A program made the position numbers and the translations under genes. The notes under the pieces were generated by a model. It did no database searches, was not told the origin of the DNA, and saw only the letters and a program-made list of their open reading frames with translations. Below, piece by piece: positions 33,256 to 45,017 of a stretch of 64,000 bases of DNA. Source of the DNA: Toxorhynchites rutilus septentrionalis (taxonomy: Eukaryota > Arthropoda > Insecta > Diptera > Culicidae); NCBI RefSeq assembly GCF_029784135.1, contig NC_073746.1, positions 180,483,788 to 180,547,787 of the forward strand. The letters run 5' to 3'. Numbering within the stretch: the stretch's first letter is position 1; the number at the start of each line of letters is the position of its first letter.

Positions 33256-34591
33256 TCAGATTAAGGGGGATAGAGACACGAATTTCGGACGTTCCTCCGA
33301 GCTCCGAAAAAGTAAAACAAAGAATATTTTTACCATCCATTATATCACTATTTGTTTATCTATCTTTCAACAATAAAACAAAAATTGAACGGAAAAAAAT
33401 ATATCCATAATAAGAAGCTGATCAAGTGAGGGGGTTCAAAGAAAAGTTGTGCCATGGCGTACAAGGTTCCAGCACTTCTGGTTATCTGGAACAAACAAAT
33501 CAAACAGATTCTGAATCAGTAAAGATGCCACTATCGCATGAACCTCGGACAAGTCAAAAACGTGTTTTTTGACAAAATGGCGGAAATTTGAAGAAAAAAA
33601 TGCTGTTTAAAACATTTTTTTAAAGTTTCTTGATTTTTTTAAATAGTAAAGTTACGAAATTATGATTTTTTATAGGTTCATGCGATAGAGAGATGCATAC
33701 AGATTGTATTCATATAAACATAGATCGGATAAGTAGAACTTGAGATATCGTGTAAGCCAGTTTGAAAAAACATGTTTCGAGAAAAACGCGTTTGAAGTTA
33801 ATTGTTATGGCCGTACTAGATAATATATTGCATCACTAAAATGGCTATAACTTGGTAAATAATGAGATTTTCTAAAAGTCTCTTCTATGGTATATTCTTA
33901 AATGTATGAATTAGAGAAATATGAAGAAAAAATATATTTTTTTCATGTTTCTAGACAAGAATAAACTCCTCAAGAACGCAATATTATGCTAATTTCAAAT
34001 CCGACCGGATTTCGGAATAAGGGTTAATTTTACCGAAAAATACTTGAAGGGACTTATCTCAATCTGCGATTCGTTTCATAAACGCGACGAAAATACATAA
34101 TTAAAATCAACGATCCAGAACGCTCCTACACCCAAAATTAATTTTTAGCACATGTACTGGCATTCCGATTTATTACATTAAATGAGCCGAAAGATAACAT
34201 AAAATGTTCTACTCCCCAATACATGTATATCATTTGTATAATATATATGCTAGAAAAAATATGAGGGAGCGAAACAGGAGACACATTTAAATGAAAGCAT
34301 ATGAAAGCTTTTCATATAGTTTGCCAAATACACGGCCCAGACAGAGAAAGATATATTCTCGTTCATGTTCTTCTTTATCGTCTTAGAAAACACCTTCCAA
34401 CTTCATTTTATGATGAGGTGTAATATTGTCACGCTCCTTTATAATAGCGTTGGCAGTTATATGGATAGCGTGGGCGTGTAAAGTAACTTTACATTCCAAC
34501 CGGCCTTGGTTTGATCCCCATTGACGTCGTATGGACTTTTTTTTTGCATAATCCCAAATGAAAAAAGAGAAAAGAAAACAGAAAGAGATGT
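33256..34591. other. AT-rich intergenic sequence
   Basis: No gene, RNA or repeat shared with the window was recognised. Short minus-strand frames at 34383-34654 have no domain. Confidence 0.4.
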
Positions 34592-34605
34592 CTGCTCGCA
34601 TACAT

Positions 34606-34875
34606 CTTCTTCTTCAATGGCACTAACGTTCCTAGAGGAACTTCGCCGTCTCAACGTAGTATTACTTGCGTCATTTTTATTAGTACTTAGTTGAGATTTC
34701 TATGCCAAATAACACGCCTTGAATGCATTCTGAGTGGCAAGCTCTAGAATACGCGTGATCACAGTGCAAGTCGGAGGAAATTTCTTTGACGAAAAATTCC
34801 CCCGACCAGAACGGGAATTGAACCCGAACCCCCGGCATGTTAGTTATGACGCTAACCACTCGGCCACGGGAGCAC
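34606..34875 (-). mobile_element. tRNA-derived SINE, family 1, copy 2 (14-bp TSD)
   Basis: A perfect 14-bp direct repeat, ctgctcgcatacat, lies at 34592-34605 and 34876-34889. On the minus strand the element begins gtgctcccgtggccgagtgg (A-box-like) and carries a B-box-like ggttcaattccc. It ends in a gaagaag tail. The intact duplication marks a fairly recent insertion. Confidence 0.9.
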
Positions 34876-35436
34876 CTGCTCGCATACATACAAACCATTT
34901 TTAAGCTTTTAAAATAGCTCATTATTTGCGCATTTGACTCTCATGCACAGGAAATGGCATCTTTTCTGCCAAAGATGACATGTTTTCTGCCAACGCTAGT
35001 TTGGGTGTAGGGCACTTCTAAAACTCTACCCGCCTTACTCACCAGATATTGCATCTTCAGATTAATAACTGTTAAGATTCTTTTTTTTTTATCCAGTTCA
35101 TTTATTTGTAAGGCTCAATCGCATAAGCTTTGCGGAGCCGCTAATTCAAGGTTTGTTTATACAAAGTTTCAACTAATTTCTATGTTTAGTAGGATTCGAC
35201 CGAATACTCGCGGTTTACTCGAGGTTAAAAGGGCAACATTTTTGTGGGACGGGTCAGGTTGGGGATATGGATATGAGGTATCGTTGTCTCAACCGAGGGT
35301 TGCCGCACGCACTGTAGCATTGTGCATAATGACCAGGGATAGCATCTGGTGTTCGACTAGCTGTCGAGGGTGGGCGACGGTGAGATGGGGGGACAAGACA
35401 AACAAACTAATAACGAAAAAGAAAAACACAAAAGCA

Positions 35437-38400
35437 TTAAATACTTATACTAGACCGTTTCACAAACATATAGATCAACTGCATATAGCAGATGTCGCGA
35501 GTTCCCAACACGTCTCTAACAGGAACATAGGGTTGTCTTCCTTGGACCTCAAGGGCATTCAAAAGGTACTCTCTGGCTGCGTAATTATCCGTACATTGCC
35601 AAACTGCGTGATCGATGTCATCGTAACCGTTTCCACACCGACAGACGTTGCTTTGAACAAGATTTATTCTGTGGAGATGCACATCTAGCGAGTAGTGGTT
35701 GGACATAAGTCTACTCATTACACGAATGAAGTCACGACTTAAGTCCAAACCTTTGAACCACGCTCTCGAAGAAACCTTTGGAATAATTGAATATAACCAC
35801 CGCCCAAGACTTCCAGTGTCCCAATCGGTTTGCCAACTCAAGAGGGAACTCTGACGCAGTAATTGGAAAAATTCATCGTATGAACTCTGTCTATCAAACA
35901 ATTCGCCTTCCTGTGCACCCACCTTTGCGAGAGTGTCCGCCTTCTCATTGCCAGGAATTGAGCAATGAGAGGGGACCCAAACAAAGGTTAACTTATAAGA
36001 TCTTTCGATCAGTGCACTCATCTGCTGTCTCACTTTTGTGAGGAAATAAGATGGGTGCCTACTAGTTTTCATCGACTGGAGAGCCTCAAGCGAACTGAGA
36101 CTATTCGAGAAAATGAAGTAATGGTCTGCAGGCTTGTTGGAGATCATCCCCAATGCGAAGTCGATTGCTGCCAGCTCAGCAACATAAATGGAACAAGGTT
36201 CCTGCAGTTTACGGAAGGCGCTTGAATTTTCATTGAAAACACCGAAGCCAGTGGATCCATTGAGGCGAGACCCATCAGTGAAGTATCTTTTCATGCAATT
36301 GACTTTTGGGTACTTTCGGTTAAAAATACGGGGACTGAAAGTTGGTCGAAGCTGATCTGAAATCCCAAGTATTGCTTGTTTCATCGACAGATCGTATTCA
36401 ATTGAGGAACTGCTGATGGTGAAGTGAGCACGGTCTGGAGTAAACGATGGAAGACAAATATCTGATGAAATATAGTGATGATAAATTCTCATAAACCGAG
36501 ATTGTATATTTAGATGAAGCATTTTATCAAAGTTTTCAATCACAAGTGTGTTCGTGATACCGCATTTCACCAGTATTCTGAGAGAAAGTTCCCAGAATCG
36601 GTTCTGTAGAGGAGTTACTCCTGCTAGAACCTCGAGACTCATGTTATGCGTTGAGTGCATACAGCCGAGAGCTCTACGCAGACAATGATATTGAATTCGT
36701 TCCAATTTTAGAAGGTGACTTTTAGCTGCTGAGAGAAAGCAGAAAGAGCCATACTCCAGAATAGATAGAATAGTTGTTTTATAAAGCGTTATGAGATCTC
36801 CCGGATGAGCTCCCCACCACGTGCCGCAAATCGAGCGGAGAAAGTTGACTCTTTTTTGACATTTTTGCTTCAAATACGTAATGTGGGTATTCCAAGTGCA
36901 TTTTGAATCAAACCAGACACCAAGGTACTTGAAGGTCAATGATTGGGTAATGTTTCTCCCCAAAAGCTTAAGTTGCAATTGGGCTGGGGACCGCTTTCGA
37001 GTAAACACTACCAGTTCTGTTTTCTGCGGCGAGAATTCTATCCCTAAGTTCCTTGCCCAAGAAGACAAGTTATCTAGGGAATTTTGCAATGGTCTTTGCA
37101 AGTTTTCGGCATGGGGACCTCTGACGGAAACCACACCATCATCTGCAAGTTGTCTTAGCGTGCATTGTTCTGCCAAACAACTGTCAATATCTTTTACATA
37201 AAAATTATAAAGAAGGGGGCTGAGACATGAGCCTTGGGGTAGACCCATATAACTATTTCTGGAAGTTGTCAGCTGTCCAAGGGTGAAGTTCATTTGCTTT
37301 TCTGACAACAAATTGTACAAGAAGTTATTCAAAATTCCAGGAAGTCCACATCTGTTCAGATTGTCTGACAGAATTTCTATGGAAACTGAATCAAAAGCTC
37401 CCTTAATATCCAAGAATACTGAAGCCAGTTGCTCCTTGTGCGCAAAGGCCAGTTGAATATCTGTAGAAAGCAACGCTAGACAATCGTTTGTTCCTTTGCT
37501 CTTGCGAAACCCAAATTGTGTAGTTGATAGCAAATTATTTGTCTCGATCCATTGATCGAGTCTTCGAAGGATCATTTTCTCCAGCAATTTTCTAATGCAC
37601 GAGAGCATTGCAATCGGACGGTATGAGTTATGATCAGACGCTGGTTTGCCGGCTTTTGAATTGCTATCACTTTGACCTGTCTCCATTCGGGTGGCACAAT
37701 ATTGTTTTCTAGTAGAGTATTGAATAAGTCTAGCAAGCGTCTTTTCGCGATATCGGGAAGATTTTTTAGAAGAACGAATTTAATCATATCGCTTCCGGGT
37801 GAAGAGTTGTTCAATGAAAGAAGAGCCATAGAAAATTCCAGCATTGAAAATGGTCTGTCCAGAGGTCCACCGCTCGGAGACGTTTCTCGAAGAATATGTT
37901 GGGCTGGAACTGAGTCTGGACAGACCTTTTTAGCGAAATCGAATATCCATCGGTTGGAGTATTCTTCACTCTCGTTGGTAGATGAGCGGTTACGCATGTT
38001 GCGAGCTACCCTCCACAAGGTGCGTATTGAGGTTTCACGAGAAAGACCTTCGATGAAATTGCGCCAGTAACCGCGTTTTTTTGCTTTAACTAGTTGTTTC
38101 AGCTGTATTTCAAGCTTTGAATATTCCTCGAAGTGTTCCATGTCTGCGAAAAGCTTTGAAAGCATCAGATTTTTTCAAATACAATTTTGTGCATTCATCG
38201 TCCCAGCCAGGAGTGGCTGGTTTTCTTTTAAATGAAACACTTGGAACTTTTCTTTTTTGTGCTTCCAGTGAGCTTTTATACAATAAATCGACGAAGAATC
38301 GATTTTCTTCCAATGGTGGAAGTATATCTATTGATTCGACACCGATTGTTACCGCCGTTGCAAATTTTTGCCAGTCGATGTTCCTTGTTAGATCAAATGG

Positions 38401-39129
38401 AACTCGAGATGGTTCCGTGGATTGCGGGCTACACTTGATTGATATATTGATTGGCAAGTGATCGCTACCATGGGGATCATTGATGACCTTCCACTGACAA
38501 TCTAATGATAGCGAGTTTGAGCACAAAGATAGATCGAGTCGGCTTTCCCGAGCCGGAGGTTTTGCAATTCGTGTCACTTCACCAGTGTTCAAGATAGTCA
38601 AGTTGAAATCGTCACATAAATCGTAAAAAATAGCCGCCCTAGCGTCATCATAAAGATCGCCCCACCCAGTACCATGGGAGTTCATGTCACCCAAAATTAG
38701 AACTGGGGTTGAGAGAATCGAAATTAGATTCCAAAGTTGACTGCGGCTAATGGAAGTATTCGGGGGAACGTATACTGAAGCTATGCAGAGTTCTTTATTC
38801 TTTGCAGTTATTTGACAAGCGACGATTTCGACGTCTGATAGAGCTGGGAGAGGAATTTTATAGAAAGAGTAGCACTTTTTGATCCCTAAAAGTACTCCAT
38901 AGGAATCATCTCTATCCAGGCGAATAATATTAAAATCGTGGAAGTTGAGTTCTGTGTCAGAAGAAAGCCATGTTTCGGAAAGAGCGAATATATCACAATC
39001 ATAATTTTGAAGTAAAAATTTGAACGAGTCTAGTTTAGGCACTAGACTACGGCAGTTCCATTGTAGCACATTGATCATATCTTCTACTACGTTAGATGAA
39101 TTATCCATCGAAAGATATGATTGATGCAA
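35437..39129 (-). pseudogene. I-type element ORF2: endonuclease, reverse transcriptase, RNase H (two frameshifts)
   Basis: ORF2 is about 1,230 codons in three frames. Frame 39129-38110 is the AP-endonuclease, with NVLQWNCRSL, LSETWL, GDMNSHGTGW and SDHLPI. A shift near 38150 leads to 38165-37572, the RT N-terminal region (SPGSDMIKFVLLKNL). A second shift near 37640 leads to 37686-35437: RT with SVFLDIKGAFDSV (motif A), GLPQGSCLSPLLYNFYV (motif B) and RQLADDGVV (motif C, LADD instead of the usual YADD). RNase H follows, with FTDGS, VAELAA, then FSNSLSS where the homologous copy at 60 kb has FSDSLSS, and WVPSHCSIPGNEKADTLAK. The C-terminus has CRCGNGYDDIDHAVWQC. As read it cannot make the full product. 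Confidence 0.9.
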
Positions 39130-40386
39130 GGAGGGGCCATGAAGCAGTCAATTGCTTAAGATAAGACTTTAAAGATGGAAGCAAGGCAGAAATAAGGCTT
39201 CTGAGGGGGTCTTGAATTTTGAACGTGTTTAGTATGAAGTCCACAATGTCCGAAAAAGCTATCAATCCTCGATTAGACGCGAATTTTCTACGAGAAGATC
39301 GAGGAGCAGCGTTTTTATTTCTCTCTTCTCTGGGTAATGACGTAAAATCCTTGCTGCAACCAGGAACTGGCTGAGAAGGAGCCTTCGGATTCGTTTTTTT
39401 GCTACTATTACCCTTGGAATTAGACAATCTTCCGAGGGTCATTTTAGCTTTCTTACGGTGCACCATTGGTGAAGAGAGCTTTCTTTTTGATGATTCATCC
39501 TTTATTGAAGATTCTGGTGCAGCCGAAGTATGACCCTCATCAGAATCAGAATCCGATTCTTGAGATGATAAAACCGAAAATTGGTTTTCATTTTGAGCGG
39601 CTGATGCGGTCTTTAGCATTTCAGCATAAGTCCGCTTGGAGCGTCCAGCGATAGAACGCTTCACTTTATCGGAGTGCTGTTTGTACCTTGGGCACTCTTG
39701 TAGAGGGTGAGGATTCTCGCCACAGTGAATACATTTTTCCACTGTTTGAGTGCAAGAATCCTCACTATGTTTATCGCCACATTTGCCGCAACGAAATTTG
39801 TTGCCGCAGTGGCTAACCGAGTGTCCCAACTTTTTACATTTGGTACAATTATAAACCCGCGGTACAAACAGGCGCACTGGGAAAAAACATTTTCTACTTT
39901 CACATAGTTTGGGAGAACAGAACCTGCGAAAGTAACTCGAAAAGAGTGCGAGGGCTTATAAACTTTTTTATTTTCTTCCAAAGATGCTGAATGCAGATTT
40001 CTAACATCCAGGATCTTTACAAGATCTCCAATCATCGAGTTTTTTAAGGAACCCGACGCTTGTTTTAGTTCATCGACACTCAGACTCGCGTCGGTTACTA
40101 CGCCTTCTATCTCCACTTCTCGAGAAGGGATGTAGATGTGATACTCCCTGTTAAAAACTTCGTGGTCAACAATCTTGTTGGCCACATCAAAAGTCGGTGC
40201 TTCTACACGCAGTTTGTCCGGTCTCTCTTTATGTATCGAGACGCCCTTATAATTACGCAGCAAATCTCTTGAAATATCAAGAGTTCTCAAAGCTTTTTCC
40301 TTGGGCCGAAAGAAAACAACCCATGGTGCCTTCGAGGACTGTTGATAATAACGCGTCCGCGCAACATTGGCATCAGCAGATGTCAT
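39101..40386 (-). pseudogene. I-type element ORF1, gag-like with CCHC zinc knuckles (one frameshift)
   Basis: ORF1 encodes the RNA-binding nucleoprotein of the element. The ATG at 40386 (MTSADANVARTRYY) is preferred, since upstream in-frame sequence has no ATG. The first frame runs to about 39885 and the rest lies in another frame ending at 39101. The switch falls in the A/T run at about 39880-39886, where one base appears to be missing. Just after it come three knuckles: C-x2-C-x4-H-x4-C, C-x2-C-x3-H-x4-C and C-x2-C-x4-H-x4-C. An acidic and then basic low-complexity tail follows. The end of ORF1 overlaps the first possible ATG of ORF2 by about 29 bp. Confidence 0.85.
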
Positions 40387-40992
40387 AACGGTTGCGCAGA
40401 CGGTGCGCAACCGCCTATGAAAACGAAAAAAAACTCGCACGCACACACACAACTCACACGCACACACTCGCGCAAAAACTCAACTTAAAACTAACTTAGA
40501 CTAAAAACTAACTTAAACTAAAAACTAGCTCAAATCAAAAACCTTCTTGAAAAAAAACAATAATTTCGTAAAAAAAAATTAATAAATAAAAACTCAATAA
40601 AAAAATTTAGTCTGATGAGTTCGAACAACTTGAACAACCCTATTCAGGGAGCTATACAACGCTGCACGCTACGGTATAAGCACAATAGCGAGACGGCAAA
40701 ACTATTCTATTGTACTTCTCTGTTTGATGTTTGGTGAAGATACAAATGTGACGCTCAATGGAACCAATTCACAGAACACCGGTCCAGCGTCGCTGGAGAG
40801 GTGCTGCTTCCTCGCTGTTCCGGATGCGTTGGCACTTAACTTCTCACCAATGGACGAAAGAAAAAAAAACAACAACCAAAAATCACTTTGGCGGAGGGGG
40901 AAAAAACTTTTCAGCTTCGATATTGTAGCGGAGGACGGACAATGTGTGTCCGTCTCTTGCAAATAATCGACGAGGAATGAGTTAAGATTCTT

Positions 40993-41335
40993 GTAAGAAC
41001 TTCAACCTACTGCACAGCATAAGTTCTGAGAGGATGGAATTCTCAAGTTGCACGAAGGATGCTGAAATATTCAGGAAAAAAACGGTGCATCTATGATCGA
41101 AAAATGTATGTCTACAAAAATATGCTTTTGGTTTTTTCCTTAGAATCGGCACGAATTTTTCAGGACAATATTTAGCATGATTCAACAATTAAAGGTTGTA
41201 GGTCAAAGGAATCATCGATCACGATGATACTGCAGATGTTTTGTTTTTACTAGGTTCATTATAACCATCAGGCACTACCGAACCTGTAAAAGCGAAAGTC
41301 ATTGATGTTCAGACGAGAAAATTCTGTTTTCAAAC
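40993..41335. other. Spacer, nothing recognised
   Basis: The sequence between the retrotransposon and the SINE shows no ORF with a domain. Confidence 0.4.
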
Positions 41336-41349
41336 AAAGTGCTTGATTT

Positions 41350-41844
41350 GGGGGTCTTCGTAGCCACTTGGTTACGCGTTCGCTTACTAAGCGATCGATC
41401 GTGAGTTCAAACTCAGGGCCTCAATTGTGACCATCTTTGTGTTATTATAGAATAACTACGTCCACGCAACCATCATCAGCGATGAAGATCGATCCACGGT
41501 CGAAATAAGATCGATTCATCCATACAACTGCTCTGCTCTGCGAAGAAACATCGGGCTGCTGTTCTATAAATAACCCAACAATGATCAATATCAACTGTCT
41601 CCGCTGTCCGGTCTGCTGAACAATGGAAGAACAGATAGAATACCCTTACGCCTAAATGGCTACTACAGTGTAATTTACCATAATGTAATGGAACAGAAAA
41701 CCTAACGCCTAAATGGCTACTACTACTACTGTGTAATTTACAATTTATAGGAACATTAACATATGTACATGTACACGATTAAAACCCGGCTCCGTTACAG
41801 ATAAAATGCTAATGAGCCTAATAAATAAATAAATGGGGGAAAAA
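41350..41844 (+). mobile_element. tRNA-derived SINE, family 2, copy 1 (14-bp TSD)
   Basis: The perfect repeat aaagtgcttgattt lies at 41336-41349 and 41845-41858. The head gtagccacttggttacgcg and the downstream cgtgagttcaaactc look like A and B boxes of a tRNA-like promoter. The unrelated body ends in atgagcctaataaataaataaa plus a few bases. It shares no body sequence with SINE family 1. Confidence 0.8.
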
Positions 41845-41858
41845 AAAGTGCTTGATTT

Positions 41859-42501
41859 AATTGTCTGATTTTTTGAAAACTCAAACAGCCAGCCAGCTTT
41901 AATAAAAATACTCGAGAATAAGTTCACAATCGATATTTTAAAATGGATATGGAGATAACGTAAATGGAATTCGGAAGAAAATAATGAGCTCCCGGACAAT
42001 GTTGAAAAAAATTGAAGATTTCAAGACAAATCGTTACCATTGGTAAGGCTATAATTTTTATCAATAAAAATATGGAATAGAAAATAGAAACAAACTTGAA
42101 ATGAAATTTAAGCGGAAAAAAATAAAATTGCTTGATTTTTTTCTCAAAACCGGAGGAATATCCACGTGGACAACAGGGGGAGGGGTATAAGGGATGTCCA
42201 CGCCTGTCCACGTGGTATGTGGACAGCCCCTTACTTTCTCATACTCAAGATAAGTCGTCAATCATAGCATCAAAAAATTAGGTGATTGTTGCATCGTGGC
42301 AGAACCAATGCACGTGGGAGCAGATACAAATGGGTTTTCAGTGTATCGAAGATGCTATTTGCACATACGGGTTATGAAGCACGCACGTACGCATACAAAT
42401 ATCCATATATCGATGGTTTGAAGCAACTAAACATACACACACTTAACTCCGTTTTGCGTTCTTCTCAACAGCCCTTTCTGTTAGCATTGCCGGTCTAGAT
42501 T
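41859..42501. other. Spacer between head-to-head SINEs
   Basis: AT-rich sequence. A short palindrome around ccacgtggacaacagg and ctgtccacgtgg lies at 42161-42214. No gene was recognised. Confidence 0.4.
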
Positions 42502-42512
42502 AGCTTTGCTTT

Positions 42513-43003
42513 TTTTTATCCCTTTTGTTTATTTTAGGCTCATTAGCATTTTAGCTGTAACAGAGCCGAATTTTAATCGTGTACATGTCACATATTTATC
42601 ATATCTATAATTAGCACATTACACAGTTGCCATTTTTCGGCGTTAGAGTATTCCCTTCTATACCATTGCAAATGGTACATATTTACACAGTAGCCATTTA
42701 GGCGAAAGAGTTTTCTATCTGTTCTTCCATTATCCACAGTTAAGACTGGACAGCGGAGACAGTCGTTGATCCATTGTTGAGTTATTTATAGAACAGCAGC
42801 CCGATATTTCTGCAGAGCAGAGCAGTTGTATGGATGAATCGATCTTATTTCGACCGTGGATCGATCTCCATCGCTGATGATTGTTGCGTGGACGTAGTTA
42901 TTCTGTAACAACACAAAGATGGTCAATGGGGGCCCTGAGTTTTGAACTCACGATCGATCGCTTACTAAGCGAACGCGCAACCAATGTGGCTACGGAGACC
43001 CCC
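42513..43003 (-). mobile_element. tRNA-derived SINE, family 2, copy 2 (11-bp TSD)
   Basis: The repeat agctttgcttt lies at 42502-42512 and 43004-43014. On the minus strand the copy begins gggggtctccgtagccacat, has the same B-box-like tgagttcaaaactcaggg, and ends with aaaatgctaatgagcctaaa. It faces copy 1 across about 0.65 kb. Confidence 0.8.
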
Positions 43004-43423
43004 AGCTTTGCTTTCATGTATGGAAAAATGGAAATGCTTATAGTTTTCATGAATTTCAACCATTTACACACCAGGGGATTGTAATGTATGGCATATCAAA
43101 CAAATCTTAGGGAATTTCCGACCTGTAACCTGTTTTCTGATTTGGCACCCTTAATTAGAGACGTAGTTCTACGTCAAAAAAGATTCACAAAGGAATACTC
43201 TACTTAATTTTAAAATATTGAAACACAACACGACTTAAATTATATTATAATGCATAACTATTTTTACTTCGATTAATATTGTTCCAATATTTACATCAAC
43301 AACAAAATCAATTGTATCGGCCAGCCAAAGTATGTCCACACCAATTAGTACCTTCGTGTAGAGTACGTAATAACAATTAATAAATCGCTGCATACACAGA
43401 CTACATAGCGTATTTATGCCAGC

Positions 43424-44792
43424 TCATGCAAGAAAGATCACAAAAAATATGAAGAACAATATGAGAATGCCGAATATTTTGATCATCAACCAGCGATTTT
43501 TTGTAACCGATTGGAAGTACTTCAGAATCTCCCCATGGGCTGCCTCGACATTCATTTCGACATCTTGCAAATTTGTGTCGATGCGTTCCACCATTTCTTC
43601 TTGTTCCTTCACCATGTGGGCAAGTTGTTGAAAAATACCGCCGAGTTCAACAATCGTACTCTCAATGTTTTGCATCGTTTCAGCTCGTTCTTGTACGTAA
43701 TTATCGGATTCATCGTAAAGCACAAGCTGTTGCTGTTGTTGTTGCTGCTGCTGTAGCAGAGGCACTCTTTCAGAATTTGAGCCAACAGTCATATTCATAT
43801 CGATGCTGACTTGATCCTGTTCCTGTAGTAGTAGGCTACCTTGCGTTGATCCACGCATCGCAGAAGGCGGTAAACTGCTCGAAATGGGGCCTTGACTAAA
43901 CTGTTTATAAATGAAAATAACTGTGAAATTCATTTATGAAAAAAAAACATCAATTCGAACCTGGTCGCGACGATTTTTCTGTTGTTTGAGGTTTTCCGTC
44001 CGCACTTCCAGCACCTGCTTGAAGTCGGAACTCATGTTGGCCAGTTTTGCTTGCAGCGCAACAACCATATTCGAGGAATGCGATAGCAGATGTTTGCCAG
44101 TGTTGGACTTTCGTTGAGATTTGGATACCTCTTGTAAACGGGCAATTTGTTGATTCAATGAGTTCAGATCACCTTTGATGATATACGTTAATTCTTGTAT
44201 TTCTGCTGGTCTGTCGTCGAACAATGTCTTGCGTTTGGCCACTGAAACAAGACAATTACCAAAAACATTCTTCCGAATTATAAGAAAACCTACGTAATGT
44301 TAGTTTCTCCAGTTTCGCGTAAGTGCTTGCAACATTCTTCCCTATATGTTTTGCAATCATCATGAACTCCGAATAGCTCTGAAGTTGCTTCGCTTTCCGA
44401 GGATCACGTAAATTCACTGCGCGCTGAATATTCCTGCCTTGCAGTGATCGGATTGCATTGGCAAATTCCGTTGATCGATCTCGGGCCGTCATGATGAACT
44501 CCGGTTCGTTTTCTTTGTCTTCGTCTTCAGTAAAAATTTTGCTGACAGTTGGCGGTTGTTTCTGCAAATCAAAAGAATCGATTCCTATTGTGTTAGAGCT
44601 GATCACGCTTGAGAGGAACTTCTGTGGAATTTTCGGAAACCAACTGCTTCCTGTTGCCTCCGGGTATTTCGGTTTTTCCTTATAATCTTCCTTCTTTTGA
44701 TAGTTGTCTCCAGCACTGTTGCCTATAGTAACCACTGAAAAATGTTCATCATTTTCTTCTGGGCCAAAACGACGTCTAGCCTTTGATTGCAT
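43424..44792 (-). CDS. Syx5: Syntaxin 5, ER/Golgi Qa-SNARE (3 exons)
   Basis: Minus-strand exons 44792-44294, 44241-43961 and 43900-43424 encode 418 residues. Syntaxin 5 is a tail-anchored Qa-SNARE for ER-to-Golgi and intra-Golgi fusion. Residues 1-166 (exon 1) hold a variable N-terminus and the start of the regulatory helical region (RDRSTEFANAIRSLQGR). Exon 2 carries AKRKTLFDDRPAEIQELTYI and EVRTENLKQQKNRR, typical of the family. A polyglutamine stretch lies at about residues 310-318. The SNARE motif spans about 327-390, with the likely zero-layer Gln at about 360 (VKEQEEMVERID). A C-terminal membrane anchor spans about 398-416, ending VIFLA. The intron 2 donor, GTTCGA, is weak, but the junction agrees with the family. 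A longer N-terminus from an upstream exon is possible, because the frame stays open for a few codons above the ATG. Confidence 0.95.
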
Positions 44793-45009
44793 CTCATAAT
44801 CATCACCATCAAACAGAAAGTTTACAGTTCAAGGGCTTCAACCAATTATACGTTTCAACGAAAAAGCAATCTAAATAATACTTTTATAACCTTCTCATGA
44901 TTCGAAGATGCATAAAATAAGTAATATAGGTCGTAAAATAGTAGTAAAAACACTATTTCGAAAAATGCTCAACAATATGACGTGGAATAATAAAGTTTAC
45001 AGAATTATA
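44793..45009. promoter_or_regulatory. Syx5 upstream region
   Basis: This is a short AT-rich stretch between the Syx5 start and the adjacent MITE dimer. No core promoter motif is clear; the position alone suggests the 5' UTR and promoter lie here or upstream of the MITE. Confidence 0.3.
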
Positions 45010-45017
45010 ATTTTTGC

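Larger units (their letters stand above)
35083..40980 (-). mobile_element. Full-length I-superfamily non-LTR retrotransposon (5.9 kb, 12-bp TSD)
   Basis: The direct repeat gttaagattctt at 35071-35082 and 40981-40992 flanks the element, whose 3' end is an A-tail (T run at 35083-35090 on the plus strand). From 5' to 3' on the minus strand it has a 5' UTR of about 0.6 kb, a gag-like ORF1, a pol ORF2 (AP-endonuclease, RT, RNase H, C-terminal zinc-binding region) and a 3' UTR of about 0.35 kb. The RNase H domain together with the ORF1 zinc knuckles places it in the I/LOA/Loner assemblage. It is structurally complete, but both ORFs are interrupted by frameshifts. Confidence 0.9.

Noticed and set aside
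32618..33410. Long frames crossing the N gap
   Set aside because: They are mostly undetermined residues flanked by microsatellite dipeptides and have no support.
35182..35688. 168-codon plus-strand frame
   Set aside because: It is antisense to the 3' end of the I-type ORF2 and has no domain.
40702..40966. Overlapping frames on both strands
   Set aside because: They fall in the 5' UTR of the full-length I-type element and show no domain or conserved start.
41925..42261. Hydrophobic short frames on the minus strand
   Set aside because: Phe/Ile/Leu/Ser-rich translations expected from AT-rich DNA; no gene context.
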